Source: Mycobacterium terramassiliense
Lineage (GTDB): Bacteria; Actinomycetota; Actinomycetes; Mycobacteriales; Mycobacteriaceae
Direction of reading: 5' to 3'
Assembly (NCBI RefSeq): GCF_900157385.1
Contig: NZ_LT717699.1
Coordinates: forward strand, 354,524 to 418,523
DNA length: 64,000 nt
Made by a program: the position numbers and the translations under genes. Each line of letters begins with the position of its first letter. Positions within the stretch are counted from its first letter, which is position 1. Positions 1-8,222 of this stretch are shown piece after piece. Below the pieces are notes generated by a model. It searched no databases, had not been told where the DNA came from, and saw nothing but the letters and a program-made list of their open reading frames with translations.

Positions 1-432
1 GAGGCTTCGGGTCTCCTCGGCCACCGCCGCGCAGGTGAGCACCAGGGGCGGCACCTCGGTCCGGGTGAACACGGCCAGGTCCGGTTCGAGGCGACCCGAG
101 CCGGTGACGACCGCCAGCGGCGGGACCTCGCTTTGCCCGCGGGCCTGCCGCTCCTGTCGCTGCGCGACGGCGAGCTGCGCGCCGGAGTATCCCTCGATGC
201 GCACCGTGCCGGCGCCGACCACGATCACGTCGGCCAGTTCGCGCAGCAGGTTGAAGATGTGCCGGTCGCCCGGGCCGCCCATCGCGCCGCTGCTGCCGTC
301 GGCGGTGGCGCCGCCGTCGAGGCTGGTGATGAAGTTCGCCCGCAGCCAGGTGCCGTCGCTGTCCGGATATCCGTAGAGCCGGGAAAGTTCGCCGTCGTCG
401 AGGTCGCGGGCGGACCCGAGCAGCGTCAGCAT
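1..432 (-). CDS. ribD: RibD C-terminal-type pyrimidine reductase (partial)
   Basis: Only the first 144 residues are in the window; the gene runs off the left edge. The visible part has the RibD C-terminal reductase fold signature: NFITSLDGG at about residues 33-41 and VIVVGAGTVR at about 69-78, which line the NADPH and substrate sites in the family. There is no deaminase domain in front, so this is the stand-alone reductase form, like M. tuberculosis Rv2671 (about 258 aa). That protein can also reduce dihydrofolate. The gene is divergent from the ZapE-like gene at 467, with only about 34 bases between the starts. The family call is firm; the exact substrate is inferred from the homologue. Confidence 0.85.
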   Translation of the reverse strand, partial: MLTLLGSARDLDDGELSRLYGYPDSDGTWLRANFITSLDGGATADGSSGAMGGPGDRHIFNLLRELADVIVVGAGTVRIEGYSGAQLAVAQRQERQARGQSEVPPLAVVTGSGRLEPDLAVFTRTEVPPLVLTCAAVAEETRSL

Positions 433-466
433 GGCTTGATTGCAGCACGTCGCTACAGTTCGGTGC

Positions 467-1528
467 ATGCACGGGTCCACCTCTGCCGATGCGGCAGGCC
501 CCGTGCCGCGGTTGGTGGACCGGCATCCGAGTGTGTCGCCGGAGCGACTCATCGCCCAATTGCGGCCGCCGCCAACGTTCGCCGACGTGAGCTTTGCCAG
601 CTATCGCCCGGACCCGGCGGAGCCGACCCAGGCCGCCGCCGTCCAGGCCTGTCAGGACTTCTGCCGGCGGGCGGTCGAGCACCGGGCCGGCCGCCGCAAA
701 CTGTTCGGAAGGCGGGCCGTGCTGCCCGGGGTCGGCCTCTACCTCGACGGCGGCTTCGGCGTGGGCAAGACACACCTGCTCGCCTCGGCCTATTACCAGC
801 TGCCCGGCGGGGGACCGGAATCACCAACTCCCAAGGCGTTCGGCACCTTTGGTGAGCTCACCCAGCTCGCCGGCGTGTTCGGGTTCGTCGAATGCATTGA
901 GATGCTGGCCGATTACACCGCGGTGTGCATCGACGAGTTCGAACTCGACGACCCCGGCAACACCACCCTCATCTCCCGGCTGCTGTCGTCGTTGGTCGAG
1001 CGGGGCGTGTCGGTGGCCGCGACCTCCAACACGCTGCCCGAGCAACTCGGCGAGGGCCGCTTCGCCGCCCAGGATTTTCTTCGCGAGATCCACACGCTGG
1101 CAAGCATTTTCACCACCGTGCGAATCGAGGGGCCCGACTACCGGCACCGCGGCCTGCCGCCGGCGCCGCAGCCGCCGTCCGACGAGGAGGTGGCTGCGCG
1201 CGCGGCACGGGTCGACGGGGCGACGCTGGACGACTTCGACGCGCTGTGCGCGCACCTGGCCACCATGCACCCGTCGCGGTACCTGGCGCTGATCGAGGGC
1301 GTGACGGCGGTGTTCGTCACCGGCGTGCACGCCATCGACGACCAGAACGTCGCGCTGCGGTTGGTGTCGCTGACCGACCGGCTCTATGACGCCGGCATCC
1401 CGGTGGTGGCCTCGGGCGCCAAGCTGGACAGCATCTTCAGCGAGGAGATGCTGGCGGGCGGCTATCGAAAAAAGTATCTGCGGGCGACGTCACGGCTGGT
1501 GGCGCTGACCCGAGCTCGCGAACCATGA
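467..1528 (+). CDS. zapE: ZapE/AFG1-like P-loop ATPase
   Basis: This 353-residue protein has a Walker A motif GGFGVGKT at about residues 95-102 and a Walker B-like segment VCIDEFELDD near 155, the pattern of the AFG1/ZapE AAA-type ATPases. Family members act in cell division (ZapE) or mitochondrial protein turnover (AFG1). It matches Rv2670c in length and in position beside the ribD-type gene. I chose the ATG at 467; a TTG at 440 in the same frame would add nine residues with no better ribosome binding site. The 3' end overlaps the convergent acetyltransferase gene by about 90 bases. The cellular role in mycobacteria is not shown by the sequence. Confidence 0.85.
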   Translation: MHGSTSADAAGPVPRLVDRHPSVSPERLIAQLRPPPTFADVSFASYRPDPAEPTQAAAVQACQDFCRRAVEHRAGRRKLFGRRAVLPGVGLYLDGGFGVGKTHLLASAYYQLPGGGPESPTPKAFGTFGELTQLAGVFGFVECIEMLADYTAVCIDEFELDDPGNTTLISRLLSSLVERGVSVAATSNTLPEQLGEGRFAAQDFLREIHTLASIFTTVRIEGPDYRHRGLPPAPQPPSDEEVAARAARVDGATLDDFDALCAHLATMHPSRYLALIEGVTAVFVTGVHAIDDQNVALRLVSLTDRLYDAGIPVVASGAKLDSIFSEEMLAGGYRKKYLRATSRLVALTRAREP

Positions 1529-2006
1529 GGTAATCGTTCTCGGTACGGCTGCCCACCCGAAAGGTCCTGGTGCCGCTGATCGTAAAACCGCTCTTGGCGT
1601 AAAAGCGTTGTGCGCGTTGATTCGCCTGGTTGACGCCCAGCCACACGCGCCGCGCGCCCCACCCCTCGGCCGTGGCCAGTGCCAGCTCCATCAGCGCCCC
1701 CGAGACCCCGCCGCCGTGATGCTCGGCCAGCACGTAGATCTTTGACAGCTCGGCGGCGTCGTCGGTCGCGTCACGAATGAGCATGGCGTAGCCGATGATT
1801 CGGCCGCCCCGCGCCGCGGTGATGACCGCGCGGTCCGGATCGGCCAGGTAGTCGGCGAAACGCTCCGCCGACAGGTTGGCGTCAATGAACGACGCGATGT
1901 CTTCGGGAGCCGTCGCGGGCGGGCAGGCCAGCGGAAAGGTTTGCGCCGCAACGGCGGCCAGCTCCCCGGCGTCGACCGAGCCCGTCGCGAGCGTCAGAGA
2001 TTCCAT
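1437..2006 (-). CDS. GNAT family N-acetyltransferase
   Basis: The product is 189 residues with the GNAT layout: a substrate half, the strand ELSKIYVLAEHHGGGVSGAL (about 93-112, acetyl-CoA pyrophosphate loop) and WLGVNQANQRAQRFYAKSGF near 130-149, the typical C-terminal N-x-x-A-x-x-F-Y-x-K-x-G-F signature. This predicts transfer of acetyl from acetyl-CoA to an amine; the acceptor is unknown. It corresponds in position to Rv2669. The start ATG lies inside the end of the upstream exported-protein gene (overlap about 13 bases), so the two are probably co-transcribed. The 3' end runs about 90 bases into the opposite-strand ATPase gene. Confidence 0.8.
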   Translation of the reverse strand: MESLTLATGSVDAGELAAVAAQTFPLACPPATAPEDIASFIDANLSAERFADYLADPDRAVITAARGGRIIGYAMLIRDATDDAAELSKIYVLAEHHGGGVSGALMELALATAEGWGARRVWLGVNQANQRAQRFYAKSGFTISGTRTFRVGSRTENDYLMVRELGSAPPAVTSPADTFFDSRPPASPR

Positions 2007-2503
2007 TGGGCGAGGTGGGTGCCCGTCTTCTTGTCCAGCAGGACGACGGTCGAGACCGGGTCGCGGTAGGCGTCCCAATACACCCCGCCGCGCACGATCG
2101 CCCCGTTCGGCGCGTTGACGAGCACGTTGTCCAGCGCGTCGGGCGCGTCGGTGGCGCGCGGTGTGTAGGCGTCGGCGAACGGGGTCACTCCGTCGAAGGC
2201 GAATTCGGTCGCCATGATGAACGGATTGGGCACCCGGATCGCCCGGATCGTCACGTCGGCGCGGTTGGGGGTGCTGCCGGGAAAGCTCTTGATCGGCACG
2301 CCGCTGCGGGTATAGCCGAATCCGGGGGGTGGGTCGCACGGGGCCACGCTGCTGACGGTGACGTCGGCGATGTAGGTGCCGGTGTCCACCCGCAAGGTGT
2401 CACCGATGTGGCCGATCGGCGCGTCGCCGGCCCACGCGCGCGGCGCCGCGAGGTTCGCGGCCGCAACCAGCAAGACAGACAAGGCGATCAGCCAGCGGTG
2501 CAT
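1994..2503 (-). CDS. Exported protein, Rv2668-like
   Basis: The 169-residue product starts with a clear signal peptide: MHRW, a hydrophobic core, then a cleavage site near PRAWA-GD (about residue 25). The mature part has two sections rich in valine and threonine and a proline/glycine motif CDPPPGFGY. No catalytic motif is visible. The length and the position between the acetyltransferase and clpC2 match M. tuberculosis Rv2668, annotated as a possible exported protein. I use the ATG at 2503 because it sits directly before the signal peptide; an in-frame start six codons upstream is less likely. Function unknown; probably acts in the cell envelope or outside the cell. Confidence 0.75.
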   Translation of the reverse strand: MHRWLIALSVLLVAAANLAAPRAWAGDAPIGHIGDTLRVDTGTYIADVTVSSVAPCDPPPGFGYTRSGVPIKSFPGSTPNRADVTIRAIRVPNPFIMATEFAFDGVTPFADAYTPRATDAPDALDNVLVNAPNGAIVRGGVYWDAYRDPVSTVVLLDKKTGTHLAQWNL

Positions 2504-2524
2504 CCTCGCATGATCGCACACACG

Positions 2525-3274
2525 CTACGGGGAGGGGGAGGGGTTCTTGCCGCTGGCCAGTGCTTCGAGCACCGCCGCGGCATCGTCGTCAATCCGGTCC
2601 TTGTCGACCCCGCATCGGTGCAGCGGCCCGGCGCCGTCCTCGAGTTCGAGCAGCGCCAGCAGCAGGTGTTCGGTGCCGATGTAGTTGTGGCCCAGCCGAA
2701 GCGCCTCCCGGAAGGTCAGTTCGAGCGCTTTGCGCGCGGGCCCGCTGAACGGGATGAGCTCGGGCGGTTCGGCAGCCGCCGGGAGGGCGGCAATGGACAT
2801 GGTGATGGCGGCCCGAAGCGCCTCGATGTCGACCTTCTGCCGTTGCAGCAGCAGCGTGGCCAGCCCGGCCGGGTCGCTGAGCACACCGAGCAGCAGATGG
2901 TCCGGCCTGATCTCGCCGTTGCCGGCTTCGTGCGCGGCGTTCTGGGCCGCCACCACCGCACTGCGCGCCCGCGGCGTGAAGCGCCCGAAGCCCTGTTCGG
3001 GGTCCAGCGTGGTGGCCTCGGCGCGAGGGACGAACCGCTTCTGGGCGGCCTGTTTGGTGACGCCCATGCTCTTGCCGATGTCGGTCCACGATGCCCCCGC
3101 GCGGCGGGCCTGGTCGACGAAGTGCCCGATCAGGTGGTCGGCGATCTCGCCCAGATGCTCGGCGGCCAGCACGGCGTCGGCGAGCTGGTCGAGCACGTCC
3201 GGGTGCACCCGCTTGATCGTGTTGATCAGCTCGTCGAGGCGGACGGGATAGGCGATCGGCGTCGGTTCGGACAT
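2525..3274 (-). CDS. clpC2: ClpC2, Clp N-domain protein without ATPase
   Basis: The 249-residue protein has two parts. Residues 1-85 contain a helix-turn-helix-like stretch (SWTDIGKSMGVTKQAAQKRF, about 61-80). Residues 95-235 are a double Clp N-domain with the repeats RPDHLLLGVL and IGTEHLLLALL, as in the ClpC1 N-terminal domain. There is no AAA ATPase module, so it cannot unfold proteins. From published mycobacterial work, ClpC2 binds cyclomarin-type antibiotics that target ClpC1 and represses its own promoter. The two palindromes at 3278-3323, just upstream of this start, are the expected operators. A short tail of Ser-Pro repeats ends the protein. Confidence 0.9.
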   Translation of the reverse strand: MSEPTPIAYPVRLDELINTIKRVHPDVLDQLADAVLAAEHLGEIADHLIGHFVDQARRAGASWTDIGKSMGVTKQAAQKRFVPRAEATTLDPEQGFGRFTPRARSAVVAAQNAAHEAGNGEIRPDHLLLGVLSDPAGLATLLLQRQKVDIEALRAAITMSIAALPAAAEPPELIPFSGPARKALELTFREALRLGHNYIGTEHLLLALLELEDGAGPLHRCGVDKDRIDDDAAAVLEALASGKNPSPSP

Positions 3275-3277
3275 GCC

Positions 3278-3294
3278 GTCAACACTAGGTTGAC
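3278..3294. promoter_or_regulatory. ClpC2 operator copy 1
   Basis: GTCAAC-ACTAG-GTTGAC is a perfect 6+6 palindrome with a 5-base centre. It begins four bases upstream of the clpC2 start codon and has a near-identical second copy 29 bases away. The likely ligand is the N-terminal helix-turn-helix of ClpC2 itself. Confidence 0.7.
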
Positions 3295-3306
3295 GATAGC
3301 GATCGT

Positions 3307-3323
3307 GTCAACCTCAGGTTGAC
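3307..3323. promoter_or_regulatory. ClpC2 operator copy 2
   Basis: GTCAAC-CTCAG-GTTGAC repeats the same arms and spacing as the site at 3278. The copies are 29 bases apart (start to start), close to three helical turns, so two dimers would lie on the same face. This copy is also about 50 bases upstream of the divergent DUF732 gene and may act on it too. Confidence 0.65.
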
Positions 3324-3372
3324 GCCGATGTGGGGTGCGAAACAGCCCTCCTTCTGCGACGATCAGTGGGCC

Positions 3373-3705
3373 GTGAAACCGCTGCTCCTGACGATGATCA
3401 GCCTCGCCGCCCTGGTCGGCCTGGCCGGTCCGGCGCGGGCAGACTACGACGACGACGCCTTCCTCGCCTCGCTGCGCGCGGCGGGCATCACTTTTCCGGA
3501 CCCGGGCGCGGCCATCGGGGCCGGACGATGGGTGTGCCAGGCGGTGGGCAGGGGCACGCAGATGGCGGACGTGGTCAAGACCGTCCAGTCGCAGAACCCC
3601 GGACTGCACGGCGACAACGCCGCCAGGTTCACGGCGATCGCGGCCAACGTGTACTGCCCCCAATCCCTGCCGGTCACCAGCACGAAGGTCGACGGCGGCG
3701 CATAA
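3373..3705 (+). CDS. DUF732-type small secreted protein
   Basis: The 110-residue product has an N-terminal signal peptide (KPLLLTMISLAALVG, cleavage near ARA-DY) followed by a DUF732 domain: D-D-A-F-L-A-S-L-R-A-A-G-I near the mature start, a central W-V-C-Q and the C-terminal N-V-Y-C. The two cysteines probably form a disulfide. DUF732 proteins are common in mycobacteria; no biochemical function is known to me. I use the GTG at 3373 because it sits right before the signal peptide. An ATG at 3328 in frame would put 15 odd residues in front. It is divergent from clpC2 and shares its operator region. Confidence 0.75.
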   Translation: MKPLLLTMISLAALVGLAGPARADYDDDAFLASLRAAGITFPDPGAAIGAGRWVCQAVGRGTQMADVVKTVQSQNPGLHGDNAARFTAIAANVYCPQSLPVTSTKVDGGA

Positions 3706-3819
3706 CGCCCCGTCATCGGTTTTTTACATACCCGTCCGCCAACGCCCGGTTAACGAAACCTGTCGTCAACATTTCGCATTTACGCTGCTGTCAAACAACG
3801 GCCCAGCTAAGGACGCGAT

Positions 3820-5304
3820 TTGGACTTCGTTCAGGCGCAACTGATCGACCCGCTGAGCGATGCCCTGAATGGCCACGTCCTCGTTTACCTGCTTCTTGGC
3901 GTCGGCATCTATTTCACGGTGCGCACCCGATTCATTCAGATCCGGTACTTCGGCCGCATGCTTCGCCAGCTCCGCAGATCCCACCGCCAAGACGGTGGGA
4001 TCTCCTCTTTTCAGGCCTTCTGCGTCGGCCTTGCTTCGCGGGTGGGTACGGGGAACATCGCCGGCGTCGCGATCGCCCTCACCGTCGGCGGGCCCGGCGC
4101 GATCTTCTGGATGTGGGTGGTGGCCGCGGTCGGCATGGCGACGGCGCTGATCGAGGCCACGCTCGCCCAGATCTTCAAGGTCCGCTCCGCCGACGGCGCC
4201 TTCCGTGGCGGCCCGGCGTTCTACATCCAGCGCGGCCTGCGCTCGCGGACGGGCGGCGTCTTGTTCGCCGTGCTACTGGTGGTGGCGTTCTCCACCGCGT
4301 TCAACATGGTGGAGACCAACGCGATCAGCGGCGTGTTGAAGTCGTCGCACGGCGTCGACGTCGGTTGGACGACAGCGGCTTTGGCGGTGCTGGCCGGGTC
4401 GGTGCTGTTCGGCGGGGTGCGCAGGGTCGCCAAGGTCGCCGAACTGATCATCCCGGTCGTCGCGGTGATGTATGCGCTGCTGGCGCTGACCATTGTGGCG
4501 GTCAACATCACGGCACTGCCGGCCGTCATCGAGGAGATCGTCGGCGGCGCGTTCGGAATCCGCCAGCTGGCGGGCGGCTTCGCCGGCGGCATCGCGACGG
4601 CCATGCTGACCGGGGTGAAGCGCGGGCTGTTCGCCTGCGAGGCGGGCATGGGCAGTTCGCCCAACATCGCGGGCACGGCGACGGTGTCCCATCCGGTGGA
4701 GCAGGGGCTGATTCAGTCGCTCGCCGTGTTCGTCGACACCATGGTGATCTGCACGGCGACCGCGTTCATCGTGCTGATGTCGGGCCCTGGCGTTTACGAT
4801 CCGGCCCACACCGGAGCGGTGGCCGGGGCGAGCCTGACCGAGTCGGCGATCGCCGTCGGCCTCGGATCGTGGACCACGGTGCTGATGACGGCCGTCGTCT
4901 TCGTCTTCGCGTTCGCCTCGGTGCTCAGCAATTACGTCTGCGCCGAGGCCAACCTGTTCTTCCTGGGCGGCCGCCACCTGGCGATCAACGTCCTGAAAGT
5001 CGTGACCCTCATGGCCATCGTCTTCGGCGCGATGTCTCAACTCACGGTGGTCTGGGCGCTCGCCGATCTCGCGATGGCGCTGATGGCCATCGCCAACCTG
5101 GTCGCGATCTGCCTGTTGGGCAAGTGGGCGTTCGCGGCGGTGCGCGATTTTCAGCGGCAGTCCGCTCGGGGCGTGATGCCGGTCTTCGTCGCCAGCGCGG
5201 CCGGGCTGCCCGGTGATCTCGACGGCGACATCTGGGAAATCCCGGAGCGCCGCCCGGTCGGCGCCCTGCCCGAGTCCTTGCGGATGAGCCGGCCGGCGGC
5301 TTAG
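3820..5304 (+). CDS. Sodium:alanine/glycine symporter (AGCS family)
   Basis: The protein is 494 residues with about 10-11 hydrophobic segments. Family motifs are clear: RVGTGNIAGVAIAL near residues 70-83, GGPGAIFWMW just after, and CEAGMGSSPNIAGTA near 272-286, which together mark the AGCS (AlsT/DagA) sodium:amino acid symporters. It imports alanine or glycine with Na+. The start is a TTG at 3820, preceded by AAGGACG at a good distance; no ATG or GTG fits better. The hydrophilic tail after about residue 440 is cytoplasmic. It stands alone, with about 110 bases of upstream sequence. Confidence 0.9.
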   Translation: MDFVQAQLIDPLSDALNGHVLVYLLLGVGIYFTVRTRFIQIRYFGRMLRQLRRSHRQDGGISSFQAFCVGLASRVGTGNIAGVAIALTVGGPGAIFWMWVVAAVGMATALIEATLAQIFKVRSADGAFRGGPAFYIQRGLRSRTGGVLFAVLLVVAFSTAFNMVETNAISGVLKSSHGVDVGWTTAALAVLAGSVLFGGVRRVAKVAELIIPVVAVMYALLALTIVAVNITALPAVIEEIVGGAFGIRQLAGGFAGGIATAMLTGVKRGLFACEAGMGSSPNIAGTATVSHPVEQGLIQSLAVFVDTMVICTATAFIVLMSGPGVYDPAHTGAVAGASLTESAIAVGLGSWTTVLMTAVVFVFAFASVLSNYVCAEANLFFLGGRHLAINVLKVVTLMAIVFGAMSQLTVVWALADLAMALMAIANLVAICLLGKWAFAAVRDFQRQSARGVMPVFVASAAGLPGDLDGDIWEIPERRPVGALPESLRMSRPAA

Positions 5305-5782
5305 CCGACGCCGGGCCAAGAAGCGCTGACGCGCAAGGGCTTTCGCTAGGCTGGCTCGCTCACGATGCGGCCCACGCGTCAGCGGGGCGGCTTGGCCGAG
5401 TAATCCGTTGCGGGGCGATCCGAAAAGACGGGAAGTTGAGTCGGTTCCGGGTCACGATCGCTGTCGGCCACAACCTCGGGCTCGTAGCGATGTGAAAACA
5501 AATCCGATGAATTCATCGGGCGGGGTCCTTAAATTGGTGGGTTTGGGCGAAAACGTTGATCTGTCGAGAGCAGCACGATCGGTTCTGAGCTGCTCATCTG
5601 CGGACAAAATGCCCAAGGTGGCAGGCCCAACACGAACGGCCTACCAACCAATCTACACGGGAGCCTCGCCGGCGACGCCGCGGCGAACGACTGGCGGCGT
5701 TCGGTCAGCTCCGACGAACCAGCCCGGTGGCCGGCCGTCGCGCCCGTTGCCGCGGCGACTCGCGGCAATAGGCTATGTGGTC
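5305..5782. other. Long intergenic region
   Basis: This 478-base stretch between the symporter and the CtaG-like gene is less GC-rich than its surroundings in the middle (about 5460-5640). The frame of the next gene stays open back to 5408, but the encoded residues are low in hydrophobicity and resemble no domain, so I treat it as non-coding. I found no tRNA, terminator-like hairpin or clear operator. A TAGGCT hexamer near 5347 could be a -10 element, without a convincing -35. Confidence 0.4.
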
Positions 5783-6721
5783 ATGCGCGCCGATCCGGGG
5801 CCGCTGACGTGGGCCGCCCTGGTCCAGACCTGGCGTCTGGACCTGGTCTCCGCAGCGGTCATTGTGGTGGTGGCCACCACATATGCATGGTGTTACCGGC
5901 GGGGCCGAAGCGTGGAGCGACCGGTCGGGCCCGCGCAGGTCGGCTGTTTTGGGACCGGCGTCGCGCTGTGGGCGCTGGCGACCATGAGCGCGGTCGGCGC
6001 CTACGCCTACGCCCTGTTCTGGATGCGCGCACTGCAGGTGCTGGTGCTGCTCTACGTCGCGCCGTTTTTCCTGGCGCAGGGCAAGCCGGTCACCGTGGTG
6101 CGCGACGCGCTCGACTCGGCCGGGCGCGACCGCGTCGACCGGCTGTTGGCGACCCGGTTCGCGCGCGTGCTCGCCCATCCGTTGACCACGTCGCTGGCGA
6201 TGCTGGGCACGCCGTGGCTGCTCTACCTCACACCCTGGTACCCGGCGTCCCTCGACCACGAATGGATCGGCGCAACCACGCGTATCATGTTGGTGGCCAT
6301 CGGTTTTGGTTATTTCTACGCTCGACTGCAAGCGGATCCCGTTCCCCGCAGGTACCCCCAGGCGATCTCGTTGCTCATCACGGTCGCCGAGGCGCTTGGC
6401 GACGGCGTGCTGGGTTTGGTCATCTGGCAGGGTTCCTTGATCGGTGCGGCGTACTACGCGGCATTGCACCGCTCGTGGGGGCCGGATCAGCGGCTCGACC
6501 AGACGATCGGCGCCGGCGTCGTTTGGATCCTCGGGGACCTGGTCGGTTGGCCGTTCGTCCTGTTGCTGATGCGCGCGCTGTCCCGCGACGAAAAGGCGCA
6601 CGCGGTTGAGGTCGACGCCGAGTTGGACGCGGCGGAAGCGGATCAGGGCGAAGCCGCCGCGCAGTCGGGATTGTGGTGGGAGAACGACCCCGAGCTGCGC
6701 GAACGGTTCCGGCGCGGCTAG
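5783..6721 (+). CDS. CtaG/Caa3-type cytochrome oxidase assembly-like membrane protein
   Basis: The 312-residue protein has seven or eight membrane segments. Its layout fits the CtaG_caa3 family: an early helix, the segment W-A-L-A-T-M-S-A-V-G-A-Y-A-Y, an A-P-F-F-L-A-Q-G-K-P motif and a charged, Asp/Glu-rich cytoplasmic tail from about 270. Family members help insert copper into cytochrome oxidase or have related membrane roles. I start at the ATG at 5783 (MRADPGPLTW); the long upstream extension to 5408 looks non-coding. No copper or heme genes are adjacent, so the role is uncertain. Confidence 0.75.
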   Translation: MRADPGPLTWAALVQTWRLDLVSAAVIVVVATTYAWCYRRGRSVERPVGPAQVGCFGTGVALWALATMSAVGAYAYALFWMRALQVLVLLYVAPFFLAQGKPVTVVRDALDSAGRDRVDRLLATRFARVLAHPLTTSLAMLGTPWLLYLTPWYPASLDHEWIGATTRIMLVAIGFGYFYARLQADPVPRRYPQAISLLITVAEALGDGVLGLVIWQGSLIGAAYYAALHRSWGPDQRLDQTIGAGVVWILGDLVGWPFVLLLMRALSRDEKAHAVEVDAELDAAEADQGEAAAQSGLWWENDPELRERFRRG

Positions 6722-6769
6722 CCCGCCCGGGATGCGGGTCCGCCGCGAGTCTGGGACGATCACGAGGTC

Positions 6770-7094
6770 ATGAAAGTGCTGCGGGGGGGGGGCGCACGCC
6801 GACCAAGACCCCACCACCGATCCGGCGACCGACGCCGACTTCCTCGCCGCGCTCAGATTCGCCGGAATCACCTACCAGGATCCCAACGCCGCGATATCGG
6901 CCGCCAAGACGCTGTGCCAGTTGGAGGACACCGGATCGTCCGAGGACGAAATCATCGGGAACCTTCAGCAGCGCAACGGGTTCAGCGAAAATGGCGCGGC
7001 CAAATTCACGGTGATCGCCCTCGGTGCCTACTGCCCCAAGTACATCACCGGCGAAGGTCGCGGCCCCAAACCCGAGGGTGCGGCCGGCGATTAG
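6770..7094 (+). pseudogene. DUF732 gene broken at a G10 tract, signal peptide lost
   Basis: From about 6792 to the TAG at 7092-7094 the sequence encodes a good DUF732 domain: DADFLAALRFAGITYQDP, then T-L-C-Q and A-L-G-A-Y-C-P-K. The only plausible start, ATG AAA GTG CTG at 6770, is out of frame by one base because of a run of ten G at 6783-6792. With nine G it would read through into AHADQ, which looks like the end of a signal peptide (A-x-A), but the hydrophobic core would still be missing. So both a frameshift and a loss of the signal core are present. Either the gene is decayed or this GC-rich spot was mis-assembled. Confidence 0.65.
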
Positions 7095-7100
7095 CCCCGG

Positions 7101-8123
7101 CTAAACCGCGCGGCCCTCGATGATGCTGAACCGCGAGGCGGTGTCGACCACGCCGACCATCTCGAATCCGGCCGCATCGAACAGGCGGCGGTACTCGGTG
7201 GCGGTGCGTTCGCGGCCATTGTTGACGATCAGCATCTCCATGTCCGTCCACTTGGCGATCGACCCGCTGTCGTCTTCGGGGATGACGGTCTCGACGAGCA
7301 GTAACGCGGCGCCGGCGGGGGCGGCCGACCGCACGTTCCGCAGGATCCGCAGCGACGCGTCGTCGTCCCAGTCGTGGATGATGTGCTTGAGAACGTAGGC
7401 GTCGGCGCCGGTCGGGACGCTGTCGAAGAATGAACCCTCGGCAAGCCGGACCCGTTCGGCATGGGTTTCCCGCAGCAGCGCCGGTGCGCCCGCGAGCACT
7501 TCGGGCAGGTCGTACAGCACCCCTTGGGCGTCGGGTGCCGCTGCCAGGATCGCGGCGAGCAGCCGGCCGTGGCCGCCGCCGACGTCGACGATGGTGGCGA
7601 ACCGGGTGAAGTCGTAGGCCTCGACGACGGGTCCGATCGACAACCCGGACATGCCCGTCATGGCGTCGTTGAAGATCTGGCCGAACTCGGGCTCGTCGCC
7701 GAGGTAGTCGAAGAATTCCTTGCCGCGCAGTCCGGGAACGACCGAGGTCCCGGTTTTGATCGCCTCCGTCAGCAGGCTCCAATGCTCGCGGTGTTGCCGC
7801 GCGCCGATGAAGCGCGCCATCGGCGCCATGGACACCGGGGCATCGGAGCGCAACAGCTCGGCCATCGGGGTCAGCTCGTAGCGGCCGTCGTCGCGTCGCG
7901 CGAAGATGCCTTGGCCGATCAGGGCCCGCAGCAGCCTGCCCAGCGCGTCGGGATCGGCCCCGACCTTGCCGGCCAATTCGTCGAGCGGCAGCGGTCCCGC
8001 GGACAGCGCGTCCGCGACGCGAAGGTCGGCGGCGGCGGTGATGCCCTGCGAAACCCACGCGGCGAGGATCAGCTCCTGCATTACCTCCGCCGGGGAAGCG
8101 GTCGTTCCGTCGGGTGAAGTCAT
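7101..8123 (-). CDS. O-methyltransferase, family 2 (SAM-dependent)
   Basis: The 340-residue protein has an N-terminal winged-helix dimerisation region (about 15-95) and a C-terminal methyltransferase domain. The SAM-binding motif DVGGGHGRLLAA lies near 175-186, and HIIHDWDDD near 242-250 holds the usual catalytic histidine of plant-type and bacterial O-methyltransferases (hydroxyneurosporene methyltransferase-like). It probably methylates a hydroxyl on a small molecule; the substrate is unknown. I use the ATG at 8123; an upstream in-frame start adds only 11 residues. The gene is convergent with the broken DUF732 gene and divergent from the lipoprotein gene. Confidence 0.85.
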   Translation of the reverse strand: MTSPDGTTASPAEVMQELILAAWVSQGITAAADLRVADALSAGPLPLDELAGKVGADPDALGRLLRALIGQGIFARRDDGRYELTPMAELLRSDAPVSMAPMARFIGARQHREHWSLLTEAIKTGTSVVPGLRGKEFFDYLGDEPEFGQIFNDAMTGMSGLSIGPVVEAYDFTRFATIVDVGGGHGRLLAAILAAAPDAQGVLYDLPEVLAGAPALLRETHAERVRLAEGSFFDSVPTGADAYVLKHIIHDWDDDASLRILRNVRSAAPAGAALLLVETVIPEDDSGSIAKWTDMEMLIVNNGRERTATEYRRLFDAAGFEMVGVVDTASRFSIIEGRAV

Positions 8124-8222
8124 GTGCGGAGTCTCCCACGTGTCTCGGGTGGCCAAGGCCGCGGCGGTCCGCTATGTTGCGCCGAGACGTCGGCGCCTGC
8201 CGACCGCGCCCGAAGGAGCCAA

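Noticed and set aside
2006..3322. A 438-residue plus-strand reading frame opposite clpC2 and the exported protein
   Set aside because: It is antisense to well-recognised genes and its product is Arg/Gly/Asp-rich low-complexity sequence, typical of shadow frames in high-GC DNA.
5408..5782. N-terminal extension of the CtaG-like gene by 125 residues
   Set aside because: The residues are hydrophilic and unlike any membrane protein start; the first membrane helix comes just after the ATG at 5783.
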